Assembly (NCBI GenBank): GCA_003508835.1
Contig: PUFA01000077.1
Location: 6,214,001 to 6,278,000 of the forward strand
Direction of reading: 5' to 3'
Length of the DNA: 64,000 bases
Origin: Eonycteris spelaea
Lineage: Eukaryota; Chordata; Mammalia; Chiroptera; Pteropodidae
In this document: in pieces, positions 54,305-64,000 of the stretch
Layout: each line of letters opens with the position of its first letter
How positions within the stretch are numbered: the stretch's first letter is position 1
The notes under the pieces: model-generated
The model's input: only the letters and a program-made list of their open reading frames with translations
The model's database searches: none
Told to the model about the DNA's origin: nothing
Position numbers and translations under genes: made by a program

Positions 54305-55385
54305 GGTCAACCAATCTTATCTAAAATCTTAGGAGTAAGATATGTTTTGGTATTAAGAGTCTTCAACTTTTTTAAAGTAATAAAAATTTACACTGTACTG
54401 TGTACTCTGAAACACCCCATTGGGGCCTGATTTAGCACCTCATTATTGAGGGGTAAAATCCTGCACAAAAACATATGCATATGCACCCCAAGTAGGATAA
54501 TATCAAGACTAAAAGTAATCTCATGTCCATTTTTGCTGTCAGAATTCACTGCCAAATGAATTTGCTGCAAATATACAAAAAGAATTGGGCAAAAACCTTG
54601 GTTTTCAGAGCTTTTTGGATTTTCAGAATTGAGACAGGAGATTGTGGATTTGTATGGTTTCTTTCTCTTTCCAGGTTAATATCTTCCCAAACGCTAGCTC
54701 CCTCTATTTTCTAGTGATCTCTGGTTATCTTTTTCCATTTATTGAGATTGATGAGGACGAGACCAACATGGCTTTCATCACTCTTTTATAGAAGCACTGG
54801 AAAAACCAGAGTTGCCACTAGCGGCTCTCTCCCCTTATGAATTTAGTTCTCACTTCTGGGTCAACACCTGATAGTCATGACCCTAGAGGAGACCAGTGAA
54901 TCATCCAGTCATGGGGTTTGGAGGTGATTCAGCAAGATCGAAGTGGTGTCAGGAGTGCTTTTGGCTGAAGTTCTAGAAGGTGCTGATTACACATCCAATT
55001 ATGCAACTGGCCTGAGGCTCGCGTTGCGATACAACCTGATTGTCACCCAAACTAAGCATGTGAGACAGGGCCCTCACCTGGTAGAGCACGATCTCCTGGT
55101 AGATCTCAGGCCCTTGGAGACCAGGAAGTGGTTCCTGCCAAGATGCTGCTCTTCCTTTCTTCAGAGAATGGGAGGTGGAGGAGAGCCACCCCTGTCCATC
55201 TTTACCCTCTTTGAACCAAATCAGAGATGAATTGGGGGAACCAGAAATGATCCTCATGTCATATCCTCTTCATGCGTTGTCTGCCTTCCTGGTATGAGGG
55301 GGGACTTCTCCAAGCTGAATCAATTCCTAGTGTCCAACATTCAATAGTCAGAGACTCATTCAAATGGAAGAAGACTTTGTACACA
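54305..55385. other. Unassigned stretch
   Basis: Positions 54380-54640 have features of an old Tigger-type element (TTGGTTTTCAGAGCTTTTTG) but I cannot confirm it. Frames of 95 and 94 codons at 54943-55257 oppose each other and show no domain. Confidence 0.4.
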
Positions 55386-55389
55386 GAGT

Positions 55390-55550
55390 AGTGTACTAGA
55401 ACTAGAAATCATGAACTTAGGTTCAAACCCCATCACTGCTGCTGACCATGAAGTTGGCCAAGTCACTTTATCTTTCTGAGCCTCATTTTTCTTAACCAAG
55501 TGGGGATCAAAAGAGGGGCCTGCATTAGCTTTAATATTCTACCGTTATTT
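55390..55550 (+). mobile_element. MIR SINE
   Basis: TAGGTTCAAACCCCATCACT, GACCATGAAGTTGGCCAAGT, CACTTTATCTTTCTGAGCCT, CATTTTTCTTAACCAAGTGG match sense MIR. Confidence 0.87.
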
Positions 55551-55584
55551 TTGAATTCCTATCGATGAATTCCTTCCCTTTCAC

Positions 55585-56135
55585 CCTTCTTTCGTCCAAC
55601 AAATATTACTGCGTACTTACTGTGGGTACATTCTAGGCAGTGAAGGTATACTCTTCGCTCTTAATTTATGTTCTACTGTGATAAGGCGGAAACCATATGA
55701 ATCTTAAAAGAGAAAATGGGAGGTAGTGATAAGCACTACAAGGAAAATAAAGCAAGATAAGCAACTAGGGAGTAAATGTGAGGGTGGTGAAGTAACCACG
55801 ACTAAACTAGATGGTCGTCAGGGAAAGGTCCTTGGAGGGAGGTGACATTTGAGAAGAAACCCGACAGTTTTTCGATAACATTTGTCGAATGTATGAACGA
55901 ATAAGAAGGAATTAGTTATGGAAGTGTCTAAGGAAGAACATTTTAGGCAGAGTTAACAGCAAATGTGGAGATCCTGAGTTGGCACATTTGAAGACCAGAA
56001 AGGTGGTGGCACTGAGGCATGGTGAACAGAGTAGGTGGTCAGAGAGAGAATTAGAGGGTAACCAGGGCCTTGTAGGTCAGACCAGAGACTTGGGTTTTAT
56101 TCTGAGTACAAGGGAAAACCATTGGTAGAGTAAAA
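55585..56135 (-). mobile_element. L2 LINE 3' region, long copy
   Basis: TCCAACAAATATTACTGCGT, GTAGTGATAAGCACTACAAG, GGGAGGTGACATTTGAGAAG, GAACATTTTAGGCAGAGTTA, ACAGCAAATGTGGAGATCCT, AACCAGGGCCTTGTAGGTCA, TGGGTTTTATTCTGAGTACA follow reverse-complement L2 for about 550 bp. Confidence 0.88.
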
Positions 56136-56179
56136 TCATTTGCTTTGCCCTTTACAAATATTCTGCATTGTGATACCAT

Positions 56180-56785
56180 TTCCCATCCATCAGAATGGCT
56201 AAAATGAGAAAGGCATGATATCGAGTGCTGTTGAGATGTGGAACAGCTGAACCTCTCATACATGGCACATGGAAACTGAGACTGGTGTGACAAGTTTGGA
56301 AAGCTGATTGGCCGTGTCTATAAAGCTGAACATATATACACATCCCAAGACCCCCCAACTTCATTCCCAGTTATATACTCACCAAAAGATGCCTAAGAAT
56401 GTTCATAATAACCCAAATGGGAAGCTACCTAAATGAACATCAAGAATCAAACAGATACATGAATTGTGGTATAGCCATATAGGGGAATACTAAAAGCAAC
56501 AAGAATGAACAAAATAGAACTACAAATAACAGCATGGATGAATTTCACAAACTTAATGTGGCACAAAAGAAGTCATGCCCAAGAGTTCAGACTACCCAAT
56601 CCCTTTATGGAGCTTTACAGACAGGTACAGTTACCCTGAGGTTTTGGAAGTCAGGACAGTGGTTTTCTCTGGAGAGTCTAAGAGCTGGAAGGAATTACGA
56701 AGGGTCCTTCTGGGGTGCTATAATGTCCTGTTTCTTGATCTGGATGCTGGGGACACATGCGTGTTCCGTGCTTGTCTCTAGTCAT
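56180..56785 (+). mobile_element. Old L1 LINE, ORF2 end and 3' UTR (L1M type)
   Basis: CAGAATGGCTAAAATGAGAA, GTGGAACAGCTGAACCTCTC, GAATGTTCATAATAACCCAA, GAATTGTGGTATAGCCATAT, ACAGCATGGATGAATTTCAC, GCTATAATGTCCTGTTTCTT follow sense L1M. The reading frame is broken throughout; spurious 60-98-codon frames overlap it. Confidence 0.92.
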
Positions 56786-56934
56786 CCCTTTTCCCTTGCT
56801 TCTGCATGGCAAAGGGGCCTTGAGGCCTGAGAGATTGGCGTGAGTGAGGCTTGGGGAGAATATTCATCCTTGGCCGTCACCGAGCGTTGTCTGTTTTCTA
56901 ATTCACTGTCGCAATTTTCTCAAGAGTGCTGGGC

Positions 56935-57095
56935 AGATAATGCCCATCCGTTTTATAGGAAGGCACTGTTGGCTTCGGACCTGCCCAAAGGTCCATGCCT
57001 AGTTCAGGGAGAGCTGAATCTCAAACCTGGTCCCTGGATTCTTTTCGCGAGGCCCACTGCTCTTTCCGTTTCTCCACGTTGCCTCTCTGGGTGGG
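56935..57095 (-). mobile_element. MIR SINE fragment
   Basis: GCCCATCCGTTTTATAGGAA, GGAGAGCTGAATCTCAAACC, TGGTCCCTGGATTC and GGCCCACTGCTCTTTCCGTT match reverse-complement MIR. Confidence 0.7.
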
Positions 57096-57099
57096 ACCG

Positions 57100-58830
57100 A
57101 CTAGTCTCTCAGGCCTCCTTTTAGCGCCAGGACTCGGAAATGTCCCATTGCATCTGAGAATTTGAGTCTTGAAACTAGTCTAAGAAAGTACAGTGTTTCA
57201 AGCTTTATTTAAAGAGCCTTACACCTAATTATGTTTTTTTTCCCCCAAAGTGATGTTTTTGATTAAGGGGATAAAATATTATAAGCAAAAAACAAACAAA
57301 CGAAAAAGAGGTCAGAAGAGGTCATTTAACTCTGGGAGAGAAATGATGATTTCCATTGTCGGATTTTCTCAGCCCCATTGTGTGGACATACAGAATTGTG
57401 TGTGACACATTTTTGCTCTAACCGCAAAATTTCATGAATTTTAAGTCACTGAATAATGAAATAAATCATCATCTAGATGAAAAGAAGGCAATTTTGAGGG
57501 CAAAAATATTTCCTTGAAAACTTTGCGACAAACTAAAGCCTCAACCACATTCACCAGGACTGAGCCTTTAAAGGAAAAGCGGTCTGTGCTTTTGACGTGA
57601 AAGACGGGTCACTGTGTCCTCAGGATGAGGCATTAGTGGCCGAGTGTCTGAGATCTATTTAGTTTCTGCTTCTCTGTCTCTATAGCTGCAGCCAATAGTT
57701 ACGCCTTGTCTGTTAATTGGTAGATGAGGGTTCTCTCTTTGGCTAGCTGAAGAAAACAGGGTGAGGCAGCAAGGAAATAGCATTCACTGAGTGTCTGTTG
57801 GGTGGGCTTGGGGGAGAATATTTATTCTCCGCTACCGCTGTATCTGTCACCGAATCACGTGGAGGCTGTTTATTCTTGCACACATACGGACGTGAAGCTT
57901 GAATTTTTCTAGGCGAGAAGCCATCAAAGAGATTGAAGCAGGAAAGCGATCTAGCCAGGTTTTAAGCTTTTAGAAAGAGAAGCGGATCTACTCCTTTTCC
58001 ACTTCTGCTGGGGTTGCTTCTCCAGTCCTGACTTCTGGTGGCAGAGCAGAGAGAGTTAGAACGGAGGAGAAAGGAGCCAAGGAGAGTAGTTAGGGGCCCT
58101 CTTTCTATAGCGTGGTAAAAGATCATTGCATCCCCATCCAATATACCTGTGAAGCATTATCTTCCCTTCCCTCCCATCCTTTCTGCTATTACCGTCCTTT
58201 ACGATGTCACTGTAAATTCAAAATTTCAATGTCATCGTACATTTTGCTTTCCCGTCTGTTATTACGCACACCATTCCATAGATTTGTTTCAGGCATTTAT
58301 GTGGCTGTCTTCAGGGCTTCCTCTTCGTCAAGGCCCGAGGAGGAGGGGAACATCATAAGCCCTAAAACATAACATGGGCAATCGTGTCCTAGTGGGGTCG
58401 AGTGACTTGCCCACGTTCTTCTTTCATGTTGGAAGACCTGGAAGGTGGCTGCTCAGGATTTTATGGTCTCATTATCACCCCAGTGAGAAGATGTGGACAA
58501 GGACAAGAAAGTGCCTGCCATCCTTCCTGATGACACAGAGACGTGAAGACCTATAAAACTTGGGGACATTCTTCATCATAGATCTCTGGAGCAGGGGACT
58601 GGAGGGGGCGGAGGGGGATGAGGAATTAACATGGTCCCCACCTGCCTTGTGAGGCAGTTGAATGGTGAAGGAGCTGGCGCAAGGTAGCAAAACCTCGGCA
58701 CCTTCATCCCCTCGAACTTTCTTACCTGCTGGGTGGGGTGATCAAGGTCCAGATAAGGGAAGTAACTTGAGGTACAATAAGTTATAAGTTACCTCACCTC
58801 TTTCGATCCTTGTGGCAATCCTATTAGGGA
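57100..58830. other. Long unassigned stretch
   Basis: No transposon is recognised apart from a possible MIR scrap near 57780. Positions 57180-57560 are AT-rich (GAAATAAATCATCATCTAGA) and could be conserved. Frames at 58112-58556 lack domains. Confidence 0.4.
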
Positions 58831-58832
58831 GT

Positions 58833-59262
58833 GTATTAGTTTCCTGGGGTTGCTGCAACAAATTACCATAAACTTGGTGGCCTAAAACGACAGAAATTAT
58901 TCTCTCACAGCTCTGGATGCCAGAATATAAAAGCGAGGTGTTGGCAGGGCTGCCCTCCCTCCGGGCTCTAGGCGAGAACTCTTCCTTGCCTCTTCTCGTT
59001 TCTGACGGCTTCAGGCATGCGTTGGCTCAGGGGCTGTATAATTCCAAACTGCCATCATCTTTACGGTGGCTTTCCCCCCTGTTTCTTGACACCCCCTTAG
59101 CTCTTCTCCTGTCATTGGATTTAGGGTCGACCCAGATCATCCACGATGACCTCATCCTGAGGTCCTTTACATAGCTACATTTGCAAAGACACTTTTCCCA
59201 AATAAGGCTATATCTTTTGGGAGGCTATGATTCATCCTACTACCGAGTGAAATCATCGTCAT
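58833..59262 (-). mobile_element. MLT1 MaLR LTR
   Basis: The left end TGTATTAGTTTCCTGGGGTT, GCTGCAACAAATTACCATAA, GTGGCCTAAAACGACAGAAA, CTCTCACAGCTCTGGATGCC, CTTCCTTGCCTCTTCTCGTT, GTCATTGGATTTAGGGTCGA, CATTTGCAAAGACACTTTTC match MLT1 read backwards, almost full length. Confidence 0.95.
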
Positions 59263-59264
59263 CT

Positions 59265-59365
59265 CTGTTCTACCAAAGAAGACGCTGATGCTCAGAGAGG
59301 TTAAGAGACCTTCCCAAGGCCACACAGCCAGCCACTGGGCTCTTTGCAGTGTACTACATTCAATA
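59265..59365 (-). mobile_element. MIR SINE fragment
   Basis: GATGCTCAGAGAGGTTAAGA, GACCTTCCCAAGGCCACACA, GCCAGCCACTGGGCTC match reverse-complement MIR. Confidence 0.85.
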
Positions 59366-59374
59366 ACAGTGATG

Positions 59375-59560
59375 GTAATAATGATAACTCACAGATAGCA
59401 CTTCCACATATTAATTCAGTTAGTCTTCTCAAAATCCCTGTAAGGAGGCAGGTATTATAACTCCCATTTTAGAGAGGAGGACACCGAGGAACAGAGGGGT
59501 TGGTTACTTTTCCCAGCGCCACACAGCCAGCGAAGAGCAGAGCCAGGCATGTTGGCTTAG
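59375..59560 (-). mobile_element. MIR SINE, second adjacent copy
   Basis: CAAAATCCCTGTAAGGAGGC, ACTCCCATTTTAGAGAGGAG, GACACCGAGGAACAGAGGGG, GCCACACAGCCAGCGAAGAG match reverse-complement MIR in the same orientation as the neighbour. Confidence 0.92.
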
Positions 59561-59564
59561 ACTG

Positions 59565-60280
59565 TGCTCTCATTCACTTAGACACCACCTTACAGGCTCT
59601 GCACATGCGAAAGGTCACCACCGAAATTGCTGTTAGAGATGTTTTCAGTGGTGGCCAGGGATTTTTCAAAGGGGTTCTGAAAGATGGGCCCCTAAGATCT
59701 AGTGGGGGAGACAGACTCTAGGTGCAGATCCATAGGCCTTGTACAGACCCCTGGGCAAGGAGCACTCCAGCTGGATTTGGGAGGACTCCCTACCTGTCTT
59801 GAAGCTTTCACCTCCGGCTGGTGCCTATGGCAAACTTCTTTTCCTTTCAATTTGTGCTTCCCGGCTGATGGCACAGGCATCCTGTGGGTCGGCCAGGCCT
59901 GCGACTGCTCTCTCTCTTTCTCCCTCCACTCCCCTTCCCCTTTCACTGTCCAATTAGTGGCCCGTTCCCTGTGGATTCTGCCACCTGGTGCCATGTCCTC
60001 TCCCGTCCCTTTACTCTTCACTGTTACATGAGTGGCTATAGCGCATCATCCCTCCTGGGGATGGGAGCAGTGTCTCATGTGAACTCTCCAGACGTCTCCA
60101 TCGTCCACTGGCTGCCTGCAGAGTGATCTTGCAGCGCTCACCTAGACTAAGGCCACCATGCCTTTCCCATGGCCAGTGAACCCTTTCCTCGCATTGCACC
60201 TGCCCACGCCATTCTAAAAACGTACCTTCTCCCTGCTTTGTGCTGCTTCCTGAATGCCTGGATGCCTTTCATTCACTCCT
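59565..60280. other. Unassigned, partly L2-like
   Basis: Pyrimidine-rich frames (109 codons on both strands at 59692-60031) reflect composition. Positions 60110-60250 (CACGCCATTCTAAAAACGTA, CTTCTCCCTGCTTTG) may be degraded sense L2. Confidence 0.4.
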
Positions 60281-60284
60281 GGAT

Positions 60285-60560
60285 GCACTCATTCATCGAG
60301 TCATTGATTCATTCACAAATGTTTGTTGATTGCCTGCTCTGTGTCGGGAACCAGAAAAAAAATGTGAACAAGGCAGCTGTGTTCTCCTTCCTCATGGAAC
60401 TTCCATTTCTGTGGGGGCGTCAACTAAATAAACTCAAGAAAACCAATAAATGATTATAATAAAAGTCATCGAGAGAAGAAGAAACAAGGGGTGAGGGTGA
60501 ACGATGCAGTGGCAAAGCGGAGGCTACCTTAGATAGGGTGGTCAGGACGGGTGCTGAGAA
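60285..60560 (-). mobile_element. L2 LINE 3' region
   Basis: GATTCATTCACAAATGTTTG, GATTGCCTGCTCTGTGTCGG, CTTCCTCATGGAACTTCCAT, CTTAGATAGGGTGGTCAGGA follow reverse-complement L2. Confidence 0.88.
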
Positions 60561-60579
60561 GATTCCAGAAGTTTCTTGT

Positions 60580-60650
60580 GATAACTGAGCTAGGTAATGT
60601 ACACACAGTGCTTAGTAAGTGGGCAATGAATATTAACCGCTATCACTCAT
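60580..60650 (+). mobile_element. MIR SINE tail
   Basis: CACAGTGCTTAGTAAGTGGG, CAATGAATATTAACCGCTAT is the MIR 3' end. Confidence 0.55.
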
Positions 60651-60654
60651 TGAC

Positions 60655-61655
60655 TCGTTATTTCACCATTTTTTTGAGGGCTAATTGTTACACCTATAGA
60701 CATGATGGTCTCTGTCTCAAATGGAGAATTATCTGGCCTCCCTCAAACCCACTAGCATTCTTAGTTTTGCTCTTCAGATAAGGAAGCCAAATAAATCTGT
60801 ACCCAAAGTGGGATTTAATTCTGCTTTCTTCTCGAACACTCTGTGAAAGATAAGTGTCTCAGACGCTCTACTAATGAATTCTATTTTTTTTTTCCTCTTT
60901 GGTCTTGTCTTCAGTACAGATGTCTCCACATCACTTCCCTTCCAGCCCCTTGCAGAAGGTTTTGATTTTGCAGCCGCCCTGAGGTGGCTCTTGTCTCTGA
61001 ATGTGGGTAACGCTGACGGGTCTTTCGGGGAAATGGCAAAGAAAGCCTCTGATTTCGAATAGGACATAATTCTGTGCTTGCGTCTTCCTAACACCTCAGA
61101 TTTTCGAATCTCTCTGTTCTCAAAGCACCATTTTCTGGACCACTGGCTTGTAATGGGAGCATTGCTAGGGAATTCTGGATCGCAGGCCCTGGAATTCTAA
61201 TTAAATCAGACAAGTGAAACGAAGAAGAAAAGAGACTTGTGGATATCTTTAGGGAAACAAAAACCAAATTCCCCACAAGAAGGGAATGACGTGGCATTTG
61301 AACAGGAGCCTAGAATTCCTATAAGATTGCGTGAGAGCTGACATTTCAGAAACCAGACCCCCTCCTCCAGCACCCTCAGCATCGGCTTCTGCTTTAAGGT
61401 GCAGCCTCTTGTGACGTCACCCCAAAGGCTTATGTTGTCAACACTGAGGACAGGACCCTGTGGGTGATGCTGTGCTAACAGATTAGTTCTCAGATAATTT
61501 CTTATGCCTGACCCTGGGGTTCATCTTGCGACCCTAATTCCTTCTTGATTTGCATTTGGCAGACGTTGCTTATCTTGGACTTTTGGGAAGCAGCTCAGAA
61601 GCTGTGTCTTGAATATATTGGCCTTGGAATCCATTAAAAGTTGCTCTTCCCCGTG
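60655..61655. other. Unassigned stretch with exon-like segment
   Basis: It holds the splice-like segment at 60915-61006 described in findings. No transposon is recognised in the kilobase. Confidence 0.4.
60915..61006 (+). other. Possible internal exon (unproven)
   Basis: A long pyrimidine tract (ten T at 60884-60893 on to TCTTCAG at 60908-60914) precedes a 92-nt segment ending before GTAACG. The frame read through both edges is open from 60874 to 61062 and encodes STDVSTSLPFQPLAEG for its first residues. I do not recognise the peptide. The donor is weak and no partner exon is visible, so chance is a real alternative. Confidence 0.2.
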
Positions 61656-61659
61656 AAGT

Positions 61660-61780
61660 GGTACATTTACTGAGTATCTTCTCGGTGCCAGGGCCATGCT
61701 GCAACAGTGAAAGACGTGGTGACCGCCCCTCAGATGTCCCTGATGACAAGGGGGAGCCAGGGATGAGTCAATGCCATGGT
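61660..61780 (-). mobile_element. L2 LINE 3' end
   Basis: TACATTTACTGAGTATCTTC, TCGGTGCCAGGGCCATGCTG, AACAGTGAAAGACGTGGTGA match reverse-complement L2. Confidence 0.78.
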
Positions 61781-61849
61781 GGCCCAGCCTGAGGCAGACT
61801 GGGACTGGGGGTGCATCCAGGGTGCCCTTCCTTAGGGAGATAGTGTCCT

Positions 61850-62262
61850 TAGTGGGCTGAATAGTGCCTCCCCCAAATTCACATTCACCCAGAACCTCGG
61901 AATATGCTTATATTTGGAAATAATGTCTTCGCAGATTTGATAAGGTAGGGATCAGGATGAGATCCTACTGGATTAGAATGGTCCCGGAATCCAATGAAAG
62001 ACAGAAAAGAGCATGCAGGGCAGAAGGCCATGAGGTGATGGTGGCAAAGATTGGAGCGATGCAGTGATGAGCCAAGGATGCAAAGTTACGCAGCCCCCAG
62101 GAGCTGGAAGAGACAAGGAAGGATCCTCTCTTAGGCCTTCAGAGGGAGCGTGGCCCTGCCTTGATGTTGGACTTCCAGCCTCCGGAGCTGTGAGAGACCA
62201 GTTTTTGTTGTTTTAAGCCACTAAGTTTGTGGCAGTTCGTTATGGCAGCCTTGGACATTGTG
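61850..62262 (+). mobile_element. MLT1 MaLR LTR
   Basis: GGGCTGAATAGTGCCTCCCC, CAGAACCTCGGAATATGCTT, ATATTTGGAAATAATGTCTT, CAGAGGGAGCGTGGCCCTGC, TTGGACTTCCAGCCTCCGGA, TTGTTGTTTTAAGCCACTAA, GTTATGGCAGCCTTGGACAT follow MLT1 end to end. Confidence 0.95.
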
Positions 62263-62419
62263 CAGTATCTAAGTACCGGAGCGAGTCCTGAGTCCTGCCA
62301 GTCTTGCTACTTTATTCGCCATCATTTCTTCCAGTCTGAACACATCAGGATGAGAAGATTCCAGGGCTCTGTGCGGGATGTGACAGCAGGAGCCTCGTTC
62401 GCTCCCCATTCACTCTGTG

Positions 62420-62485
62420 ACTCCCATATTTACCACTGTCTGCGGAGTGTAGGGTTTGTGGTCAATATTTGTTGAATGAATAAAT
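62420..62485 (+). mobile_element. L2 LINE terminal scrap
   Basis: GTCAATATTTGTTGAATGAA/TAAATAA is the L2 end, continuing into the microsatellite. Confidence 0.65.
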
Positions 62486-62522
62486 AACAGTGAATGAATG
62501 AATGAAGGAAGGAAGGAAGAGT
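62477..62522 (+). repeat. (GAAT)n/(GAAG)n microsatellite
   Basis: GAATGAATAAATAA, GAATGAATGAATGAAG and GGAAGGAAGGAAG runs growing out of the L2 tail. Confidence 0.9.
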
Positions 62523-62625
62523 GAGTGAAGAAAGCAGTGCTAGCAGAGGTGGACCAGTTAGCAAACTGTGGGAAATGGGGTCCTCAAGGGGGAAAAGCCA
62601 TAGCAACTGGAGTGGGAGGGCTGAT

Positions 62626-62748
62626 CCGGGTCGTCTGGGTCAGTGCCGTCCCCGGGAAAAGTGGGTGTTTAGGGAGGTTTTCCCTTCCGGGTCATCTGGG
62701 TCGGCCACTGTCCCAGGGAAAGGGAGTGTTCAGGGAGGTTTCCCCCTG
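62626..62748 (+). repeat. Diverged two-unit tandem duplication (about 61 bp)
   Basis: Units 62626-62686 and 62687-62748 both begin CCGGGTC.TCTGGGTC and carry GGGAAA, GTGTT.AGGGAGGTTT and CCC. They have drifted by roughly a fifth by eye, so this duplication is much older than the one at 34 kb. Confidence 0.85.
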
Positions 62749-62859
62749 AGGATATGCAGACAGGGAGCCAGCAGTGAAGACAGGGAGGAATGAACGGGGG
62801 AAGGGGCAGGCACTATGCCATGTCCATGGCCCACTCGACTTCAGACACTGTACGGAGTC

Positions 62860-63040
62860 CGTTAAAGTCCATCATCTCTCTAGTCATTCTTGAATCCATC
62901 CCTCAGGCCGGTAAAACTTCCCCCATTTTCCAGATGTGGAAACTGAGGCTCAGAGAGGTGACGGAACTCATCAGGAGTTGCACTGCCAGGAATTGCAGAA
63001 TCCGAATTTGGGTCCCGGTCTCTTCTGCTCCTGGCTTTGT
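62860..63040 (-). mobile_element. MIR SINE
   Basis: CCCATTTTCCAGATGTGGAA, ACTGAGGCTCAGAGAGGTGA, CGGAACTCATCAGGAGTTGC, GAATCCGAATTTGGGTCCCG match reverse-complement MIR. Confidence 0.92.
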
Positions 63041-63044
63041 TTTC

Positions 63045-63558
63045 TGTGTGGTACAGAATGCCGCTTCCACTAATCGCCAAGTGTGGGGCGGGGACGCCAT
63101 TGGGGGCCCGGAGGCTAGTAAAGGCTTTAACGCGTTGGAAGAGGGGAGGTTTCTGAAAACCGATCCAAGAAGACAGAGCGCAGGCCGAGTTCCGGGGACC
63201 CGGGTCATCCAAAGGCATCAGCAATGCACTTCTGCTCGTCTTGAATAGGGTTCCCAGGGCAGAAATCACTGTAATTTTTTTTCTATCCTACTTCATGTTA
63301 GTTCATATTTTTCATTGTCGTCGGACCTGCAATAGTGATCTCTAAGGGCTAGCTACCATCTGTTCCCACCCGGTTTAAACCCCAGTGTGTCTGACGATTA
63401 AGCCATTGTTTGCACTCAGAGCAGCGCAGGCATTTCGGTGGTGGTTAGGACCCATTCACTGATAGAACTTGGCCCAGGGGTTCATAGAGCAGCAGACCCC
63501 ATCTTGGGCCCCCTGAAGAGCTCCCCTTCCAGTGCCATTCAACAAATCTATACGGTGC
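63045..63558. other. Unassigned stretch
   Basis: Frames of 101-152 codons on both strands at 62790-63269 cross the MIR and so are not genes. Confidence 0.5.
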
Positions 63559-63559
63559 C

Positions 63560-63770
63560 ACAATGTGAAAGGAGCTGGCATAAAGGCAAGGAAGGGAAAG
63601 AGGTTGGAGAAGGCTCCAGAGAGGAGGTGAAGGCCGAGTGAGAGCTCTGTGGGCAGGACGGGGAAAGGCATCGTAGCAGAGGGAACAGCATGTGCAAAGG
63701 CACGAAGGCACAGGCACCCAGGGCATGCTGGAGTGGGATAGGGGGTCATCAGCCATCCTAGGAAGGTCAA
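63560..63770 (-). mobile_element. L2 LINE fragment
   Basis: GGCTCCAGAGAGGAGGTGAA, GGAAAGGCATCGTAGCAGAG, GGAACAGCATGTGCAAAGGC, ACGAAGGCACAGGCACCCAG follow reverse-complement L2. Confidence 0.85.
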
Positions 63771-63950
63771 CGTGTCTGAGCAAAACCAGTCTCAGTCCTT
63801 GTCCTCTGGGACGTTATGGTTTTCTGTTGCAGGTGGCAAAGGTAAATGCAGCCAGTGTTTGGACTTTGGTTTTAAGATAGGATACTGGGGACTTTCCGTG
63901 TTTCACCAGAGAGAGTGGATGCAGAAGAGGCTAAAGCGGATCATGAAGAG

Positions 63951-63991
63951 GGGAGGGGGGGTGGAGCCTCGGGGTGGGGGGGCGGCGGGGG
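63951..63991 (+). repeat. G-rich tract, quadruplex-capable
   Basis: GGGGAGGGGGG, then GGGGTGGGGGGG and GGCGGGGG: at least four G3+ tracts with short loops at the window edge. Confidence 0.85.
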
Positions 63992-64000
63992 ATTCACCTT

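Overview
The window is nuclear DNA from a placental mammal and contains no protein-coding gene I can support. The evidence is a dense, strand-mixed carpet of old mammalian transposons: about thirty MIR and about twenty L2 fragments, ancient L1, MLT1/MaLR LTRs, and hAT-Charlie and Tigger-type DNA transposons. No open reading frame exceeds about 170 codons. I see no primate Alu, rodent B1/B2, carnivore tRNA-Lys SINE, or ruminant BovB/Bov-tA. The youngest-looking insertions are a twin-primed L1 at 20338-21775, whose 3' end resembles bat and other laurasiatherian L1s from memory, and a 5S-rRNA-derived retroposon at 1486-1697. A laurasiatherian is likely. A fruit bat would fit (few recent L1/SINE insertions, known 5S-derived SINEs), but this is inference and not proof.

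Layout. 0-10 kb: 5S-derived retroposon beside a MIR, a probable ERVL remnant, nested L2/MIR fragments, an 0.88-kb Tigger-like DNA transposon, a 222-bp hAT MITE and an antisense L1. 10-20 kb: MIR-rich, with a nearly identical 42-bp segment present twice, and an MLT1-like LTR at about 16 kb. 20-30 kb: the inverted L1, L2 and MIR copies and long unassigned stretches. 30-40 kb: an intact-ended MER5A, several old L1s on the minus strand, a perfect 44-bp tandem duplication, a CCTT microsatellite and a nested L2-in-L2. 40-50 kb: two CpG-rich patches, a G-quadruplex motif near a perfect AT palindrome, and a group of hAT-Charlie-like MITEs. 50-64 kb: inverted and isolated MLT1 LTRs, an old plus-strand L1, L2/MIR clusters, one exon-like segment at 60915-61006 and a G-rich right edge.

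No genes act together here. The high MIR/L2 density fits an intron, a gene flank or a regulatory interval. The best candidates for function are unassigned stretches with TAATTA clusters, CpG-rich patches or splice-site-like boundaries. All need cross-species alignment or RNA data, neither of which I could use. I found no convincing new biological system; the most distinctive item is the two-part 5S-derived retroposon with a 14-bp perfect target-site duplication. Repeat names come from recalled consensus sequences, not a database search, and boundaries are approximate unless stated.
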